NCBI RefSeq assembly: GCF_001428895.1
Contig: NZ_LMJA01000012.1
Coordinates: 187,313-251,312, forward strand
Origin: Mycobacterium sp. Root265
GTDB lineage: Bacteria > Actinomycetota > Actinomycetes > Mycobacteriales > Mycobacteriaceae
Direction: 5' to 3'
Length of the DNA stretch: 64,000 nt
The first letter of the stretch is position 1; each line of letters begins with the position of its first letter. A program made the position numbers and the translations under genes. Positions 60,901 to 64,000 of the stretch are shown piece after piece. The notes beneath the pieces were generated by a model. The model saw nothing but the letters and a program-made list of their open reading frames with translations. It searched no databases and was not told the DNA's origin.

Positions 60901-63900
60901 GGTCGGCCGTCCAGCCGGTGGCATCGACGGTGTCCCAGCCGATCTCGATGGCGTCGGCCGGGAGAATCACCTGTTGCGGGATGCCCTGCGCCGAGGCGAA
61001 GATGGTGCGCAGGCTCTCGTGCCGGGCCACCACGTCGGCCATCGCGGCGCGCAGCGCGTCAATGTCGAGCCGGCCGCGCAGCCGCAGCGCGACGGCAATG
61101 TTGTAGATGGGTGACGGGCCCTGTAGCTGGTCGACGATCCACAACCGGTTCTGCGCGAAGGACAGCGGGATCGCCGGCGGTCGCTCGGCCGGCACCAGGG
61201 GCGCCTTACGGGAACCGCCGAGATCGACCCGCAGTGCCAGCTGGGCGACGGTGGGCGCCTCGAAGACCGTGCGGACCGGCAGGTCGGCGCTCAGCGCGGT
61301 GTTGACGGCCGTGATGAGCCGCATGGTGGACAGCGAGTCGCCACCCAGGTCGAAGAACGAGTCGTCGACGCCGACCCGCTCCACACCGAGGGTTTCGGCG
61401 AAGATGTCGGCGAGGGTCCGCTCGACCGCCCCGGCGGGCGCCCGGTAGCGGGTGGTCTCGTGGTAATCCGGCGCCGGCAGCGCCCGGGTGTCAAGCTTGC
61501 CGTTCACCGTGACCGGCATCTCCGGCACGCCGATCACCGTGGACGGGACCATGTAGCCCGGCAGCCGTTCGGCCAGGGCGGCTCGTGCGGTGAGCGGGTC
61601 CGCGGAACCGGTGATGTAACCCACCAGCCGTTTGTCGCCGGGGGTGTCTTCGCGGGCGATGACGACGGCTTGTTCCACGCCATCCACCGCGGCCAGCGCG
61701 GATCGCACCTCGCCGAGTTCGATGCGGTAGCCGCGGACCTTCACCTGCTCATCGGCGCGGCCGAAGTAGTCGAGCTGGCCGTCGGCGCGCCAGGAGACCA
61801 GGTCGCCGGTGCGATACATCCGGGTGCCCGGTTCGCCGAACGGGCAGGCCATGAAACGGGTTGCGGTCAAGGAGGTCCGGCGCCAGTACCCGGCTCCCAC
61901 GCCGCGGCCCGCCAGATACAGCTCACCGACCACCCCGGGCGGCACCGGCCGCAGCCATTCGTCGAGCACGAAGAACGCGGCGCCCGCGGTCGGGGAACCG
62001 ATCGGCGGTGCACCGGACCCGGCGGCCAGCGGGGTGCTCTTGCAGGCCCACATGGTGGTCTCGGTCGGGCCGTAGACGTTGACCATGACGCGCCCGGGCG
62101 CCCATCGGTCCACGAGTTCCGGCGCGCAGGCCTCCGCGCCGATCACCAGTGCCGCATCCACGCCCTCGGTGGGCAGTACCGCTGCCGCCGAGGGGGTCTG
62201 GGTCAGCACGGTGACCTGCTCGCTGATCAGCAGGGCGTGGAAGTCCGGCGCGGAACGGGCAATGTCGTCGGGCACCACGACCAGGCGTCCGCCGTGCAGC
62301 AGCGCCGCCCAGATCTCCCACACCGAGAAATCGAAGGCATAGGAGTGGAACTGGGTCCAGACCTGTCCCGGTGAGAGTTCGATACCGATGTCGAGTCCGT
62401 CGAACAGCTGGACCACATTGCCGTGGTTGACGGCAACACCTTTGGGAACGCCGGTGGTGCCGGAGGTGTAGATGATGTGCGCGATGTCCTCGGGGGTGGG
62501 TCCGTCGGGCACGGGGGTCGCCGTCACGGCGCGGGTGGGGTCGGCGCAGTCGTCGCATTCGATGACCTGGACTCCGGCAACCCGGCCGGCCAGCGCCGCG
62601 GTGGTCATGACGGCGACCGGGCCAGCGTCGTCGAGCATGAAATCGATGCGGGCCGGCGGCAGGGCGGGATCCATCGGCAGGTAGGCCGCACCGGATTTGA
62701 GCACCGCCAGGATCGCCACGATCGCCTCGGCGGACTTCGGGAACAACAGCGCCACACACCGTCCCGGACCCGCGCGCCGGGCGATGAGCAGTTGTGCCAG
62801 GCGGTTGGCGGCCTGGTCCAGATCGGTGTAGGTCAGCGATCGTCCACCGTGCACCACCGCGACGGCATCCGGTGTGCGGGCGACCTGCGCGCTGAATCTG
62901 GCCGGTACGGTCGACCCGGCGTAGGGCACGCCCAGGACCGTGCGGTTGCCCCACTGATCGAGCCGGGCCCGTTCGCCGTCGTCGAGCAGATCCATCGAGG
63001 ACAGCCGGCGCCGCGGGTCGGTGGTGAGTGCCGAGAGCAGCCGCTCCAACCGGCCGACCAGGGCGTGCACGCCTGCGGCATCGAAGATGTCGGTGCGGTA
63101 TTCGACAGTGACGTCCAGACCGTCGGGGTCGCCGTCGGTGGTCCAGCGCTCGCCCAGCGAGAACGCCAGGTCCATGCGGGCGGTCTCGGTATCCACCTGC
63201 AGCGGGGTCACCTGAAGGTCCCCGAGCGCCAGTCCGGCGGCATCGCCGGGCTGCCAGGCGAAGTTCTGCCAGCCCAGCAGCACCTGGACCAGCGGGTGCC
63301 GGGTCAGGCTGCGCGCCGGGTTCAGCCGCTCGACGAGCACTTCGAAGGGCACATCCTGATGCTCATAGGCGGCCAGGCTGCGCCCGCGCACCTGTGCCAG
63401 CAGGTCGGCGAAGGTGGGGTCGCCCGCCACGTCGACGCGCAGCACCAGCGTATTGACGAAGAAGCCGACCAATTCGTCGAGCGCGGTATCGCGCCGCCCG
63501 GCGATCGGAAAGCCCACCGCCACATCGGTTGTCGCGCTGATCTCGGCCAGCAGCGCGGCGAACGCCGCCTGGATGACCATGAAGCTGGTGGCGTTGTGTT
63601 CGCGGGCCACCCGGCGCACCTGTTGCTGCAGGTCGACCGGCCACTGCAGGGCCACCCGGGCACCGTGATGATCGGCCACCGGCGGGTACGGGCGGTCGGT
63701 GGGAAGCTGCAGCTGCTCGGGCATCCCGGCCAGGGCGGTCTCCCAGTAGGCCAGCTGCGCGGCGATCGGGCTCTGATCGTCGTCGAACTCGCCCAGTTGG
63801 GTGCGCTGCCAGAGCGTGTAGTCGACGTACTGGACGGGCAGCGGTGCCCATCCCGGTGCCTGGCCCACATATCTGCTGGCGTAGGCCAATCCGAGATCGC

Positions 63901-64000
63901 GCACCAGCGGAGTGACCGACCAGCCGTCGGCGGCGATGTGGTGTACGACGGCCACCAGGATGTGTTCGCCGTCGCTGAGGCGGAAGAGTGAGGCATGGAA
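42194..64000 (-). CDS. Multimodular non-ribosomal peptide synthetase, N-terminal part beyond the window
   Basis: The frame enters from the right edge without a start and runs more than 7,260 codons to TGA 42194. Six modules are visible in order of synthesis: (C)-A-T, C-A-T, C-A-T-E, C-A-T, C-A-T-E, C-A-T-TE. C domains 1, 2, 3 and 5 have the HHIAADG motif. Those after E domains (4 and 6) begin [14 protein letters not shown], with HHIVxDG, as expected of C domains that accept a D-residue donor. All six T domains have GGDS with the phosphopantetheine serine. The C-terminal thioesterase has GWSYGG. The product is at least a hexapeptide with two D residues. No MbtH-like, phosphopantetheinyl transferase or tailoring gene is in view. 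Confidence 0.95.
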   Translation of the reverse strand, partial: FHASLFRLSDGEHILVAVVHHIAADGWSVTPLVRDLGLAYASRYVGQAPGWAPLPVQYVDYTLWQRTQLGEFDDDQSPIAAQLAYWETALAGMPEQLQLPTDRPYPPVADHHGARVALQWPVDLQQQVRRVAREHNATSFMVIQAAFAALLAEISATTDVAVGFPIAGRRDTALDELVGFFVNTLVLRVDVAGDPTFADLLAQVRGRSLAAYEHQDVPFEVLVERLNPARSLTRHPLVQVLLGWQNFAWQPGDAAGLALGDLQVTPLQVDTETARMDLAFSLGERWTTDGDPDGLDVTVEYRTDIFDAAGVHALVGRLERLLSALTTDPRRRLSSMDLLDDGERARLDQWGNRTVLGVPYAGSTVPARFSAQVARTPDAVAVVHGGRSLTYTDLDQAANRLAQLLIARRAGPGRCVALLFPKSAEAIVAILAVLKSGAAYLPMDPALPPARIDFMLDDAGPVAVMTTAALAGRVAGVQVIECDDCADPTRAVTATPVPDGPTPEDIAHIIYTSGTTGVPKGVAVNHGNVVQLFDGLDIGIELSPGQVWTQFHSYAFDFSVWEIWAALLHGGRLVVVPDDIARSAPDFHALLISEQVTVLTQTPSAAAVLPTEGVDAALVIGAEACAPELVDRWAPGRVMVNVYGPTETTMWACKSTPLAAGSGAPPIGSPTAGAAFFVLDEWLRPVPPGVVGELYLAGRGVGAGYWRRTSLTATRFMACPFGEPGTRMYRTGDLVSWRADGQLDYFGRADEQVKVRGYRIELGEVRSALAAVDGVEQAVVIAREDTPGDKRLVGYITGSADPLTARAALAERLPGYMVPSTVIGVPEMPVTVNGKLDTRALPAPDYHETTRYRAPAGAVERTLADIFAETLGVERVGVDDSFFDLGGDSLSTMRLITAVNTALSADLPVRTVFEAPTVAQLALRVDLGGSRKAPLVPAERPPAIPLSFAQNRLWIVDQLQGPSPIYNIAVALRLRGRLDIDALRAAMADVVARHESLRTIFASAQGIPQQVILPADAIEIGWDTVDATGWTADRLDEAVSAVAEYAFDLASEIPLRAGLFRVAAEEHLLVAVVHHIAADGWSLRPLVTDLGTAYASRSAGKPPQWEPLSVQYVDYTLWQRGELGELGDPDSPISEQLGYWEEALTGIPEHLDLPTDRPYPAVADHRGATVDVDWPAELQQQIARVATAHNATSFMVVQAALAVLLSKLSASSDVAVGFPIAGRSDTALDDLVGFFVNTLVLRVDFAGNPSVADLVERVRTSSLAAYEHQDVPFEVLVERLNPARSLTHHPLIQVMLGWQNLPWQHADTAAGLVLGDLEITPLPVDTHTARMDLAFSLAERWTETGDPAGIGGIVEFRTDVFDAATVTALVDRLGRVLTEMTADPARTLAALNVLDDDEMSRLRAFGNMAALDGAPTGISIPELFGRHVARTPDAVAVSGDRSLTYAALDDASNRLAHLLIRHGAGPGQTVALLLTRSAEAISAILAILKTGAAYLPIDPAWPAERIAFVLSDATPVAAASDREFGGLLAGFGGAVIDIDAMPDGGVSTPLPVPAADNLAYLIYTSGTTGVPKGVGLTHANVSQLLGAPHRGLPEGSVWSHAHSLAFDVSVWEIFAPLLRGGRVVVVPDVEELHAVIVAEGVTVLTQTPSAAAVLPTEGLESTVLVAVGEACSPEVVQKWTSGGRTMLNAYGPTETTMCVTISAPLGAEPGNVPIGSPVSQAALFVLDAWLRPVPVGVVGELYVAGAGLGAGYLGRGSLTGSHFVACPFAGVGGRMYRTGDLVRWRADGQLDYLGRADEQVKIRGYRIELGDVQTALADVAGVDQAVVIAREDRPGDKRLVGYLTGTVDPVDVRAALSTRLPAYMVPAAIVVLAALPLTANGKLDTRALPAPDYAAGVYRAPTGAVEEILAGIYAQLLGVERVGSDDSFFDLGGDSITAMRLIAAINSSLHANLAVRTIFEAPTVAELAPRIVEDAGRLEPLVAGDRPAVIPLSFAQNRLWFLEQLQGPSAVYNMATTLRLRGDLDIDALHAALNDVIARHESLRTLLVAPDGIPQQVVLPADRAECGWQFTDATDWPAGRLDEAVGAAARYAFDLSAEIPLRAGLFRVQPDVHVLVAAVHHIAADGWSMTPLARDLSVAYASRSAGQAPDWVPLPVQYVDYTLWQRAQFGELDTADSAIAGQLAYWESALAGLPERLQLPTDRPYPLVAGQRGAVVAVAWPAELQRRIARIAREHNATSFMVVQTALTLLLSKIGATSDVAVGVPVAGRRDAALDDLVGFFVNTLVLRVEIDGDPTFADLLAQVQQRSLAAYENQDVSFDVLVERLNPTRNLSHHPLVQVLLAWQNLPGHRQTTSGLALGGLQIEPLPVDTKTARMDLTFSLGELWTEDGEPAGIGGTVEYRTDVFDAATIETLIDRLERVLAATTAAPALALSAVDLLDDAERERLDALSHRDVFTRAVSDASIPELFTAAVARDPDAVALRCQGEQSDGGWTDGRSLTYAELDDAANRMANLLTAQGARPGRTVALLMPRSAEAIITILAVLKSGAAYLPLDPALPPARITVVLGDAAPVAVVTTAALSAQLTDYDGVIIDVHDAAVADHPNTALPAPAADDLAYLIYTSGTTGVPKGVAVSHRNVTALLTAPDSGLPRTGVWSQWHSLAFDVSVWEIFGALLQGGRLVVIPESVARAPEDLRTLLLDEQVTVLSQTPSAAGALAPDGLDGVTLVVAGEACPAELVDRWAPRTVINAYGPTEGTIYASISAPLTPEPTAVVPIGSPAGGAALFVLDAWLRPVPAGVIGELYIAGGGVAAGYVNRGGLSAARFVACPFAGAGARMYRTGDLVRWRADGQLDYLGRADEQVKIRGYRIELGDVQTALAGRTGVDQAVVIAREDRPGDKRLVGYITGTADPTAVRAGLADTLPGYMIPAAVITVAELPLTPNGKLDVRALPAPEYTSGEYAAPSNTVEEVLAGIYADVLGADRVGVDESFFDLGGDSISSMQVVTRARAAGLTCRTRDIFVEQTVARLARVVETAQTDTVADEGFGPMPATPIMRWLNEVDGPTAEFNQTMLVQAPAGAIEADVLAVLQTLLDRHGALRLRVSELTGLQVDPPGTVDARDCLHNAGALTDEVLAEARSGLDPATGAMLRALWVPSTGQLAVMIHHLAVDAASWRILLEDINIAWSQLQTGEPVQLPAGGTSIQRWAAVLTDHAHRPEIVAHTETWQRVAQTPSVLPALRSGTDTFATAGRMSAQLDTETTDILLTAAPAAFHTGIQDILLIGFALAAAEFTAQTSIAIDVEGHGRHEELAADLDLSRTVGWFTTKSPVALELSAGELSWAQIISGDTALGAVIKDAKEQLRALPDALSYGLLRYLNDEVHLTAPEPTIGFNYLGRQTGTSDLSELWRPSEDWSLTESASAIAMPLMHTLELNAATVDGADGPRLHAGWTWAPSALDEAQVSRLSRLWFEALAGICAHVRAGGGGLTPSDIFPAQLSQQQIDELQHRYRIADMLPLTPVQQGLLFHATTAEGTDDLYAGQVAIELVGPLDAERLRAAVRGVVKRHPHLAARFHASPPIQIIPAQPTAAWRQVDLAADPDPVEVDRICAAERAAVCDLTEKTVFRTTLIRLGAERHRFVLTNHHIVLDGWSMPILLGEIFAGYHGHRLPAATPYRRYLTWLAGRDLDAARAVWGELFAGFDEPTLVGPADRTRPGPRRVDTVTLADGVADAVAALARARHTTVNTVLQAGYAQVLCWLTGRRDVAFGTTVSGRPAEVPGVQSMIGLFINTLPVRARITPATSTVDLLEQLHGAYNDTLDQQHLSLNDIHRVTGHDQLFDTMFAYENYPVDTAALSGDHELSVTDVSTRESSHYPLTVQAQPGRDLTLRIEYDTEVFGAEDITALTERFTRVLLAMTTDPARPLSDLTAADTEEQVTLDRWGNRAALSRSVAATTIPDRFRGQVTRAPHRVAVVCGDISLTYAELDDASDRLAQRLVTAGAGPGRTVALLVPRSAEAVVAILAVLKSGAAYLPMDPVMPSARIAFMVSDTAPVAAVTTAGLADRFDGHDLRIIDVHAAHLAEVSELPGPHPDDIAYVMYTSGTTGRPKGVALAHRNLTQLFDDVQIGIDLNSEQVWSQFHSYAFDFSVWEIWGALLHGARLVVVPDEAARSATEFHDILVREGVTVLCQTPSAAAMLPTDGLESVALMIGAEACPPELVDRWTAQTGRVMVNLYGPTETTIWASASAPLHPGSGVPPIGAPPRGAALFVLDDGLQPVRPGAVGELYVAGDGVSVGYWNRHALTATRFLPCPFGTAGQRMYRTGDLVRWGPDGQLQYLGRADEQVKIRGYRIELGEVRSALAAVDGVDQAVVVVRADDAGRRRLVGYITGTADAAEARAVLAQRLPAYMVPSAVARIEALPVTVSGKLDVRALPEPDYAAGPQRAPANLAEEVLAGVFARVLGLDRVGVEDSFFDLGGDSLSSMRLIAEINAALDIDLPVRAVFEAPTVAQLAQRVDHGAVRREPLVVAQRPTEIPLSFAQNRLWLVDQVQGPSAVYNMAVALRCTGPLDVDALEAALADVVTRHESLRTLFVAPAGTPQQVVIPAERADFGWHIVDASGWSPGRLDAGLQEAARRTFDLSVDIPLRAQLFRISADDHVLVTVLHHIAADGWSLRPLVADLSLAYADRCAGHAPDWEPLPVQYVDYTLWQRAQFGDLQDSQSRVAAQLDYWEQTLAAMPERLELPTDRPYPLIADMAGDTVSVHWPAGLQEQIARVARQHNATPFMVVQSALMALLAKVTASSDVAVGFPIAGRRDTKLDDLVGFFVNTMVLRADVSDDPSFADLLAQVRTRSLEAFENQDVPFEVLVERLNPARSLTHHPLVQVMLAWQNFAGHNDAAAGPGLKGVDVAPVPLSTQSARMDLTFSLAERWTDTGAPAGIGGEVEFRTDVFDAGTVETLIGRLERMLTAATADPDRPLSAVSLLDEPERARLDELGHRAALDGAPDAPVSLSESFSAQAARTPDAVALTDEGRCWTYAELDALSNRLAHQLSDRGAAPGRTVALLFHRSAEAITAILAVLKTGAAYLPIDPALPAARIDFVLGDATPVAVLATADLAGPDITVLDLDDPALLAQPATALPGPSAADIAYLIYTSGTTGVPKGVAVTHRNAIGLLGAAGDGLAPVGVWSQWHSLAFDVSVWEIFGALLRGGRLVIVPEWVARSPEDLHALLVAEHVTVLTQTPSAALMLSPDGLDVTTLVVAGEACPAELVDRWAPRVTMINAYGPTEGTIYATVSAPLRAASETATRAVPIGAPVPGAASFVLDEWLRPVPIGVVGELYIAGTGVAAGYVKRGELTGTRFVACPFAGAGQRMYRTGDLVRWGADGQLQYLGRADEQVKIRGFRIELGDVQTALAAVDGVDQAVVVAREDRPGDKRLVGYVTGCTDPGAARAALTTQLPGYMVPAAVIAIDTLPLTPNGKLDKRALPAPTYDQPDRYRAPGTAVEELLAGIYAEVLGLDRVGVDDSFFELGGDSIMSMQAVARARAAGLTCRPRDIFVEQTVARLALVVGVADGEAVTDPGLGPVVATPIMRWLSDVDGPTEEFNQTVVLQAPSSATEADVVVLLQALLDRHAMLRLRADGDALRVPEPGAVPAANCLHVVDEVSEAAVLAARSQLDPQHGAMLRALWARRTGQLVLIVHHLAVDGVSWRILLEDLNIAWGRHHHGQPAALPVSGTSFARWSELLAEHAHSAGVLADADTWRRIASAPAALPTAADTYETAGRLSVSLDDADIVETLLRDAPAAFHAGIHDILLLGFALAAAEFVGDSTIAIDVEGHGRHEELAADIDLSRTVGWFTTKYPVSLDLGDLPWSRVVSGDDGLGALLKNAKEQLRAHPDGLSYGLLRYLNDDVDLDGAEPPIGFNYLGRLGGGVELPGELWQIATDGSSDATAASAAVPMPLMHTVELNAATVDGANGPQLHANWTWAPSILDDEQVGRLSLLWFEALQGICAHVRNGGGGLTPSDIAPARLSQAQIDELQEQHRIADVLPLTPLQQGLLFHADAADVDADLYAVQLDLTITGTLDAERLRAAVRTVMARHPHLAARFRAGLDEPVQIVPADPEIAWQLVDIADDAEIRRLRAAERVAVCDLAHQTPVRVALIRTGDQRHRLILTNHHIVMDGWSLPILLHEIFAAYHGQRLPAAVPYRTFVNWLATRDRDAARAAWGEVLAGFDTPTLLGPAQDPQGRRDVRSVQLSAATTGAVGELARAHQTTVNVVLQSAYAQLLMHLTGRHDVVFGTPVSGRPTDVPGAEAMVGLMINTVPVRATVTATTCAADLLDQMQHTHNATLEHEYLALAEIHRVTGQDKLFDTMFAYENYPLGAATAGFGDALAITEFEAHEENHYPLTVQVSPGDELGLRVEFDTDIFTPAEIDTFIARFERLLAEMIAHPTRALATVDLLDEAEHARLDAFAHRPVLAAPAPAASIPELFAAQAARTPDAVAVRFNGSSTTYRELDESANRMAHLLAEHGAGPGQFVAMMFPRCTDAIVAILAVLKTGAAYLPIDPAMPAERLTFMLTDTVPVAVVTGREQATRFGELPVIDPADPRLGMQPATAPPGPSPDDIAYVIYTSGTTGVPKGVLVSHRNVTGQFSTPVLGRAGEVWALCHSFAFDFSVGEMWAALLHGGRLVVVPESVTATPEDLHALLIAEQVTALGQTPSAAALLAPEGLESVTLLVGGEACQAGIVDRWSADGRTMVNIYGPTEGTVYASVSDPLTPGGPMPIGVPVPGAATFVLDAFLRPVPVGVIGELYVAGTGVAVGYGNRPALTGTHFVPCPFGAPGQRMYRTGDLARWGADGQLEHLGRADEQVKIRGFRIELGDVRTALAAQVGVEQAAVIVREDRPGDRRLVGYITGTADPLAVRAALTDLLPGYMVPAAVVDVPALPVNVNGKLDARALPSPEYRAGESRTPDTATEQALAAVFARVLGVEGVRADDSFFDLGGDSIAAMRLVAAVNQELGSDLSVSAIFAAPTVAALAIQLDSGSGAGHEIAAVQVLQHGNGTPVFVPHAVSGVSWHYQVLAGVLDNPIVGIQQVAEDAPASLREMAARYADRIEGEQPVQLLGWSYGGVLAHAIAVEVQRRGGTVARLILLDAEPTLSDKANPAVDRRQVDELLGTQDGLDATALLDQMVRNVDTNIGLYREHMADVFQGELIVFSAERDDDDRAGYLARRWAPHVSGAISTHRVDCTHQDMLGADALELYGPQLRHLLDREAP
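45950..50450 (-). other. NRPS module 5: C-A-T-E
   Basis: C domain with HHIAADG at 50003-50023. A domain roughly 47550-49000, by-eye code D V W T V A A I Y K, identical to module 3 except for one conservative position, so both modules probably load the same residue. Carrier serine at 47417-47419. The epimerase has HHLAVDG (46901-46921), EGHGRHE and RTVGWFT and looks intact. Confidence 0.8.
50480..53515 (-). other. NRPS module 4: C (D-donor type)-A-T
   Basis: The C domain begins [14 protein letters not shown], as in C domains that follow an epimerase, with HHIVLDG at 53063-53083. A domain roughly 50720-52160, by-eye code D F W C M G L I W K, similar in pattern to module 1. Carrier serine at 50576-50578. 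Confidence 0.8.
53540..58070 (-). other. NRPS module 3: C-A-T-E
   Basis: C domain with HHIAADG at 57623-57643. A domain roughly 55150-56620, by-eye code D V W S V A A I Y K. This shares seven of ten positions with the phenylalanine-type code DAWTVAAVCK if S/T at position 4 is counted as equivalent, so an aromatic residue is possible. Carrier serine at 55013-55015. The epimerase has EGHGRHE, RTVGWFT and FNYLG, but its active-site motif reads HHLAVDA rather than HHxxxDG. Confidence 0.78.
58090..61210 (-). other. NRPS module 2: C-A-T
   Basis: C domain from [18 protein letters not shown] with HHIAADG at 60761-60781. A domain roughly 58340-59755. By-eye specificity code D V W T V V A M C K. Carrier serine at 58196-58198 (GGDSITAM). 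No epimerase follows, so an L residue is expected. Confidence 0.8.
61240..64000 (-). other. NRPS module 1 (first visible): C (cut)-A-T
   Basis: The condensation domain is cut by the window edge but shows HHIAADG at 63923-63943. The adenylation domain spans roughly 61480-62920, with AFDFSVWE, a YGPTETTMW core and NGKLD. Aligned by eye to GrsA, the ten specificity residues read D F W T V G V M W K. The carrier serine is at 61334-61336. The code has no close standard match I trust. It shares D, F, W, G and K with threonine codes, which is weak. Confidence 0.8.

Noticed and set aside
42218-63991. Very long plus-strand open frames opposite the NRPS (for example 44414-48271 and 48296-54292)
   Set aside because: They are antisense mirrors of GC-rich NRPS codons. 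Their translations are Arg/Gly/His-rich with no domains, while the minus strand gives full NRPS motifs.

Overview
The window is high-GC actinobacterial DNA and almost certainly comes from a Mycobacterium (Mycolicibacterium-type) chromosome. The evidence is a block in the mycobacterial order smpB-ftsX-ftsE-proline-rich membrane protein-mscS-prfB with divergent fprA, the hisN-fadE24-fadE23 trio, three MmpL/RND transporters, an antigen-85-type mycolyltransferase, an F420-type PPOX enzyme and a mycobacterial tmRNA. I see no insertion sequence, phage gene, CRISPR array, tRNA or rRNA.

Layout. 1-5.5 kb: a partial metal-dependent hydrolase; a small operon of membrane protein, ornithine/diaminopimelate-type decarboxylase and cyclic-nucleotide-binding protein; and a GT4 glycosyltransferase coupled to a GH13 alpha-glucosidase. 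5.6-8.4 kb: a 947-residue MmpL. 8.5-10.2 kb: a proteasome-like Ntn hydrolase divergent from a stand-alone LigD-type primase-polymerase. 10.2-14.1 kb: small membrane proteins, an alpha/beta hydrolase, an SDR and a RibD-like reductase. 14.2-19.7 kb: a second RND transporter converging on a three-gene operon (alpha-oxoamine synthase, extended SDR, acyl-CoA-dehydrogenase-like flavoprotein) that looks like an uncharacterised small-molecule pathway. 20.0-29.4 kb: ssrA, a GGDEF-EAL protein, an SRPBCC protein, then smpB/ftsX/ftsE/mscS/prfB and fprA, so both partners of trans-translation lie within 4 kb. 29.5-39.0 kb: PPOX protein, hisN, fadE24-fadE23, an HTH/DUF3887-like regulator divergent from a FAD oxidoreductase, the antigen-85-like protein, and a TetR regulator next to a group-D flavin-monooxygenase-like gene.

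39.2-64.0 kb: the 3' part of a giant NRPS gene on the minus strand, still open at the right edge, followed by a translationally coupled MmpL (GTGA overlap). Six modules are visible in order of synthesis: (C)-A-T, C-A-T, C-A-T-E, C-A-T, C-A-T-E, C-A-T-TE. This predicts at least a hexapeptide with two D residues, released by the TE and probably exported by the coupled MmpL. It is the best candidate for an undescribed system.

Non-coding signals of note: two copies of a long dyad with identical 16-16-17 architecture (10796-10844 and 19881-19933); two adjacent hairpins in front of the antigen-85-like gene; a pair of 17-bp palindromes in front of the HTH/DUF3887 gene; and perfect palindromes before fadE24 and the flavoprotein at 37873. 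No gap without a gene exceeds 300 bases; the largest are 19716-19999, 37038-37264 and 39037-39227, and each is described below.
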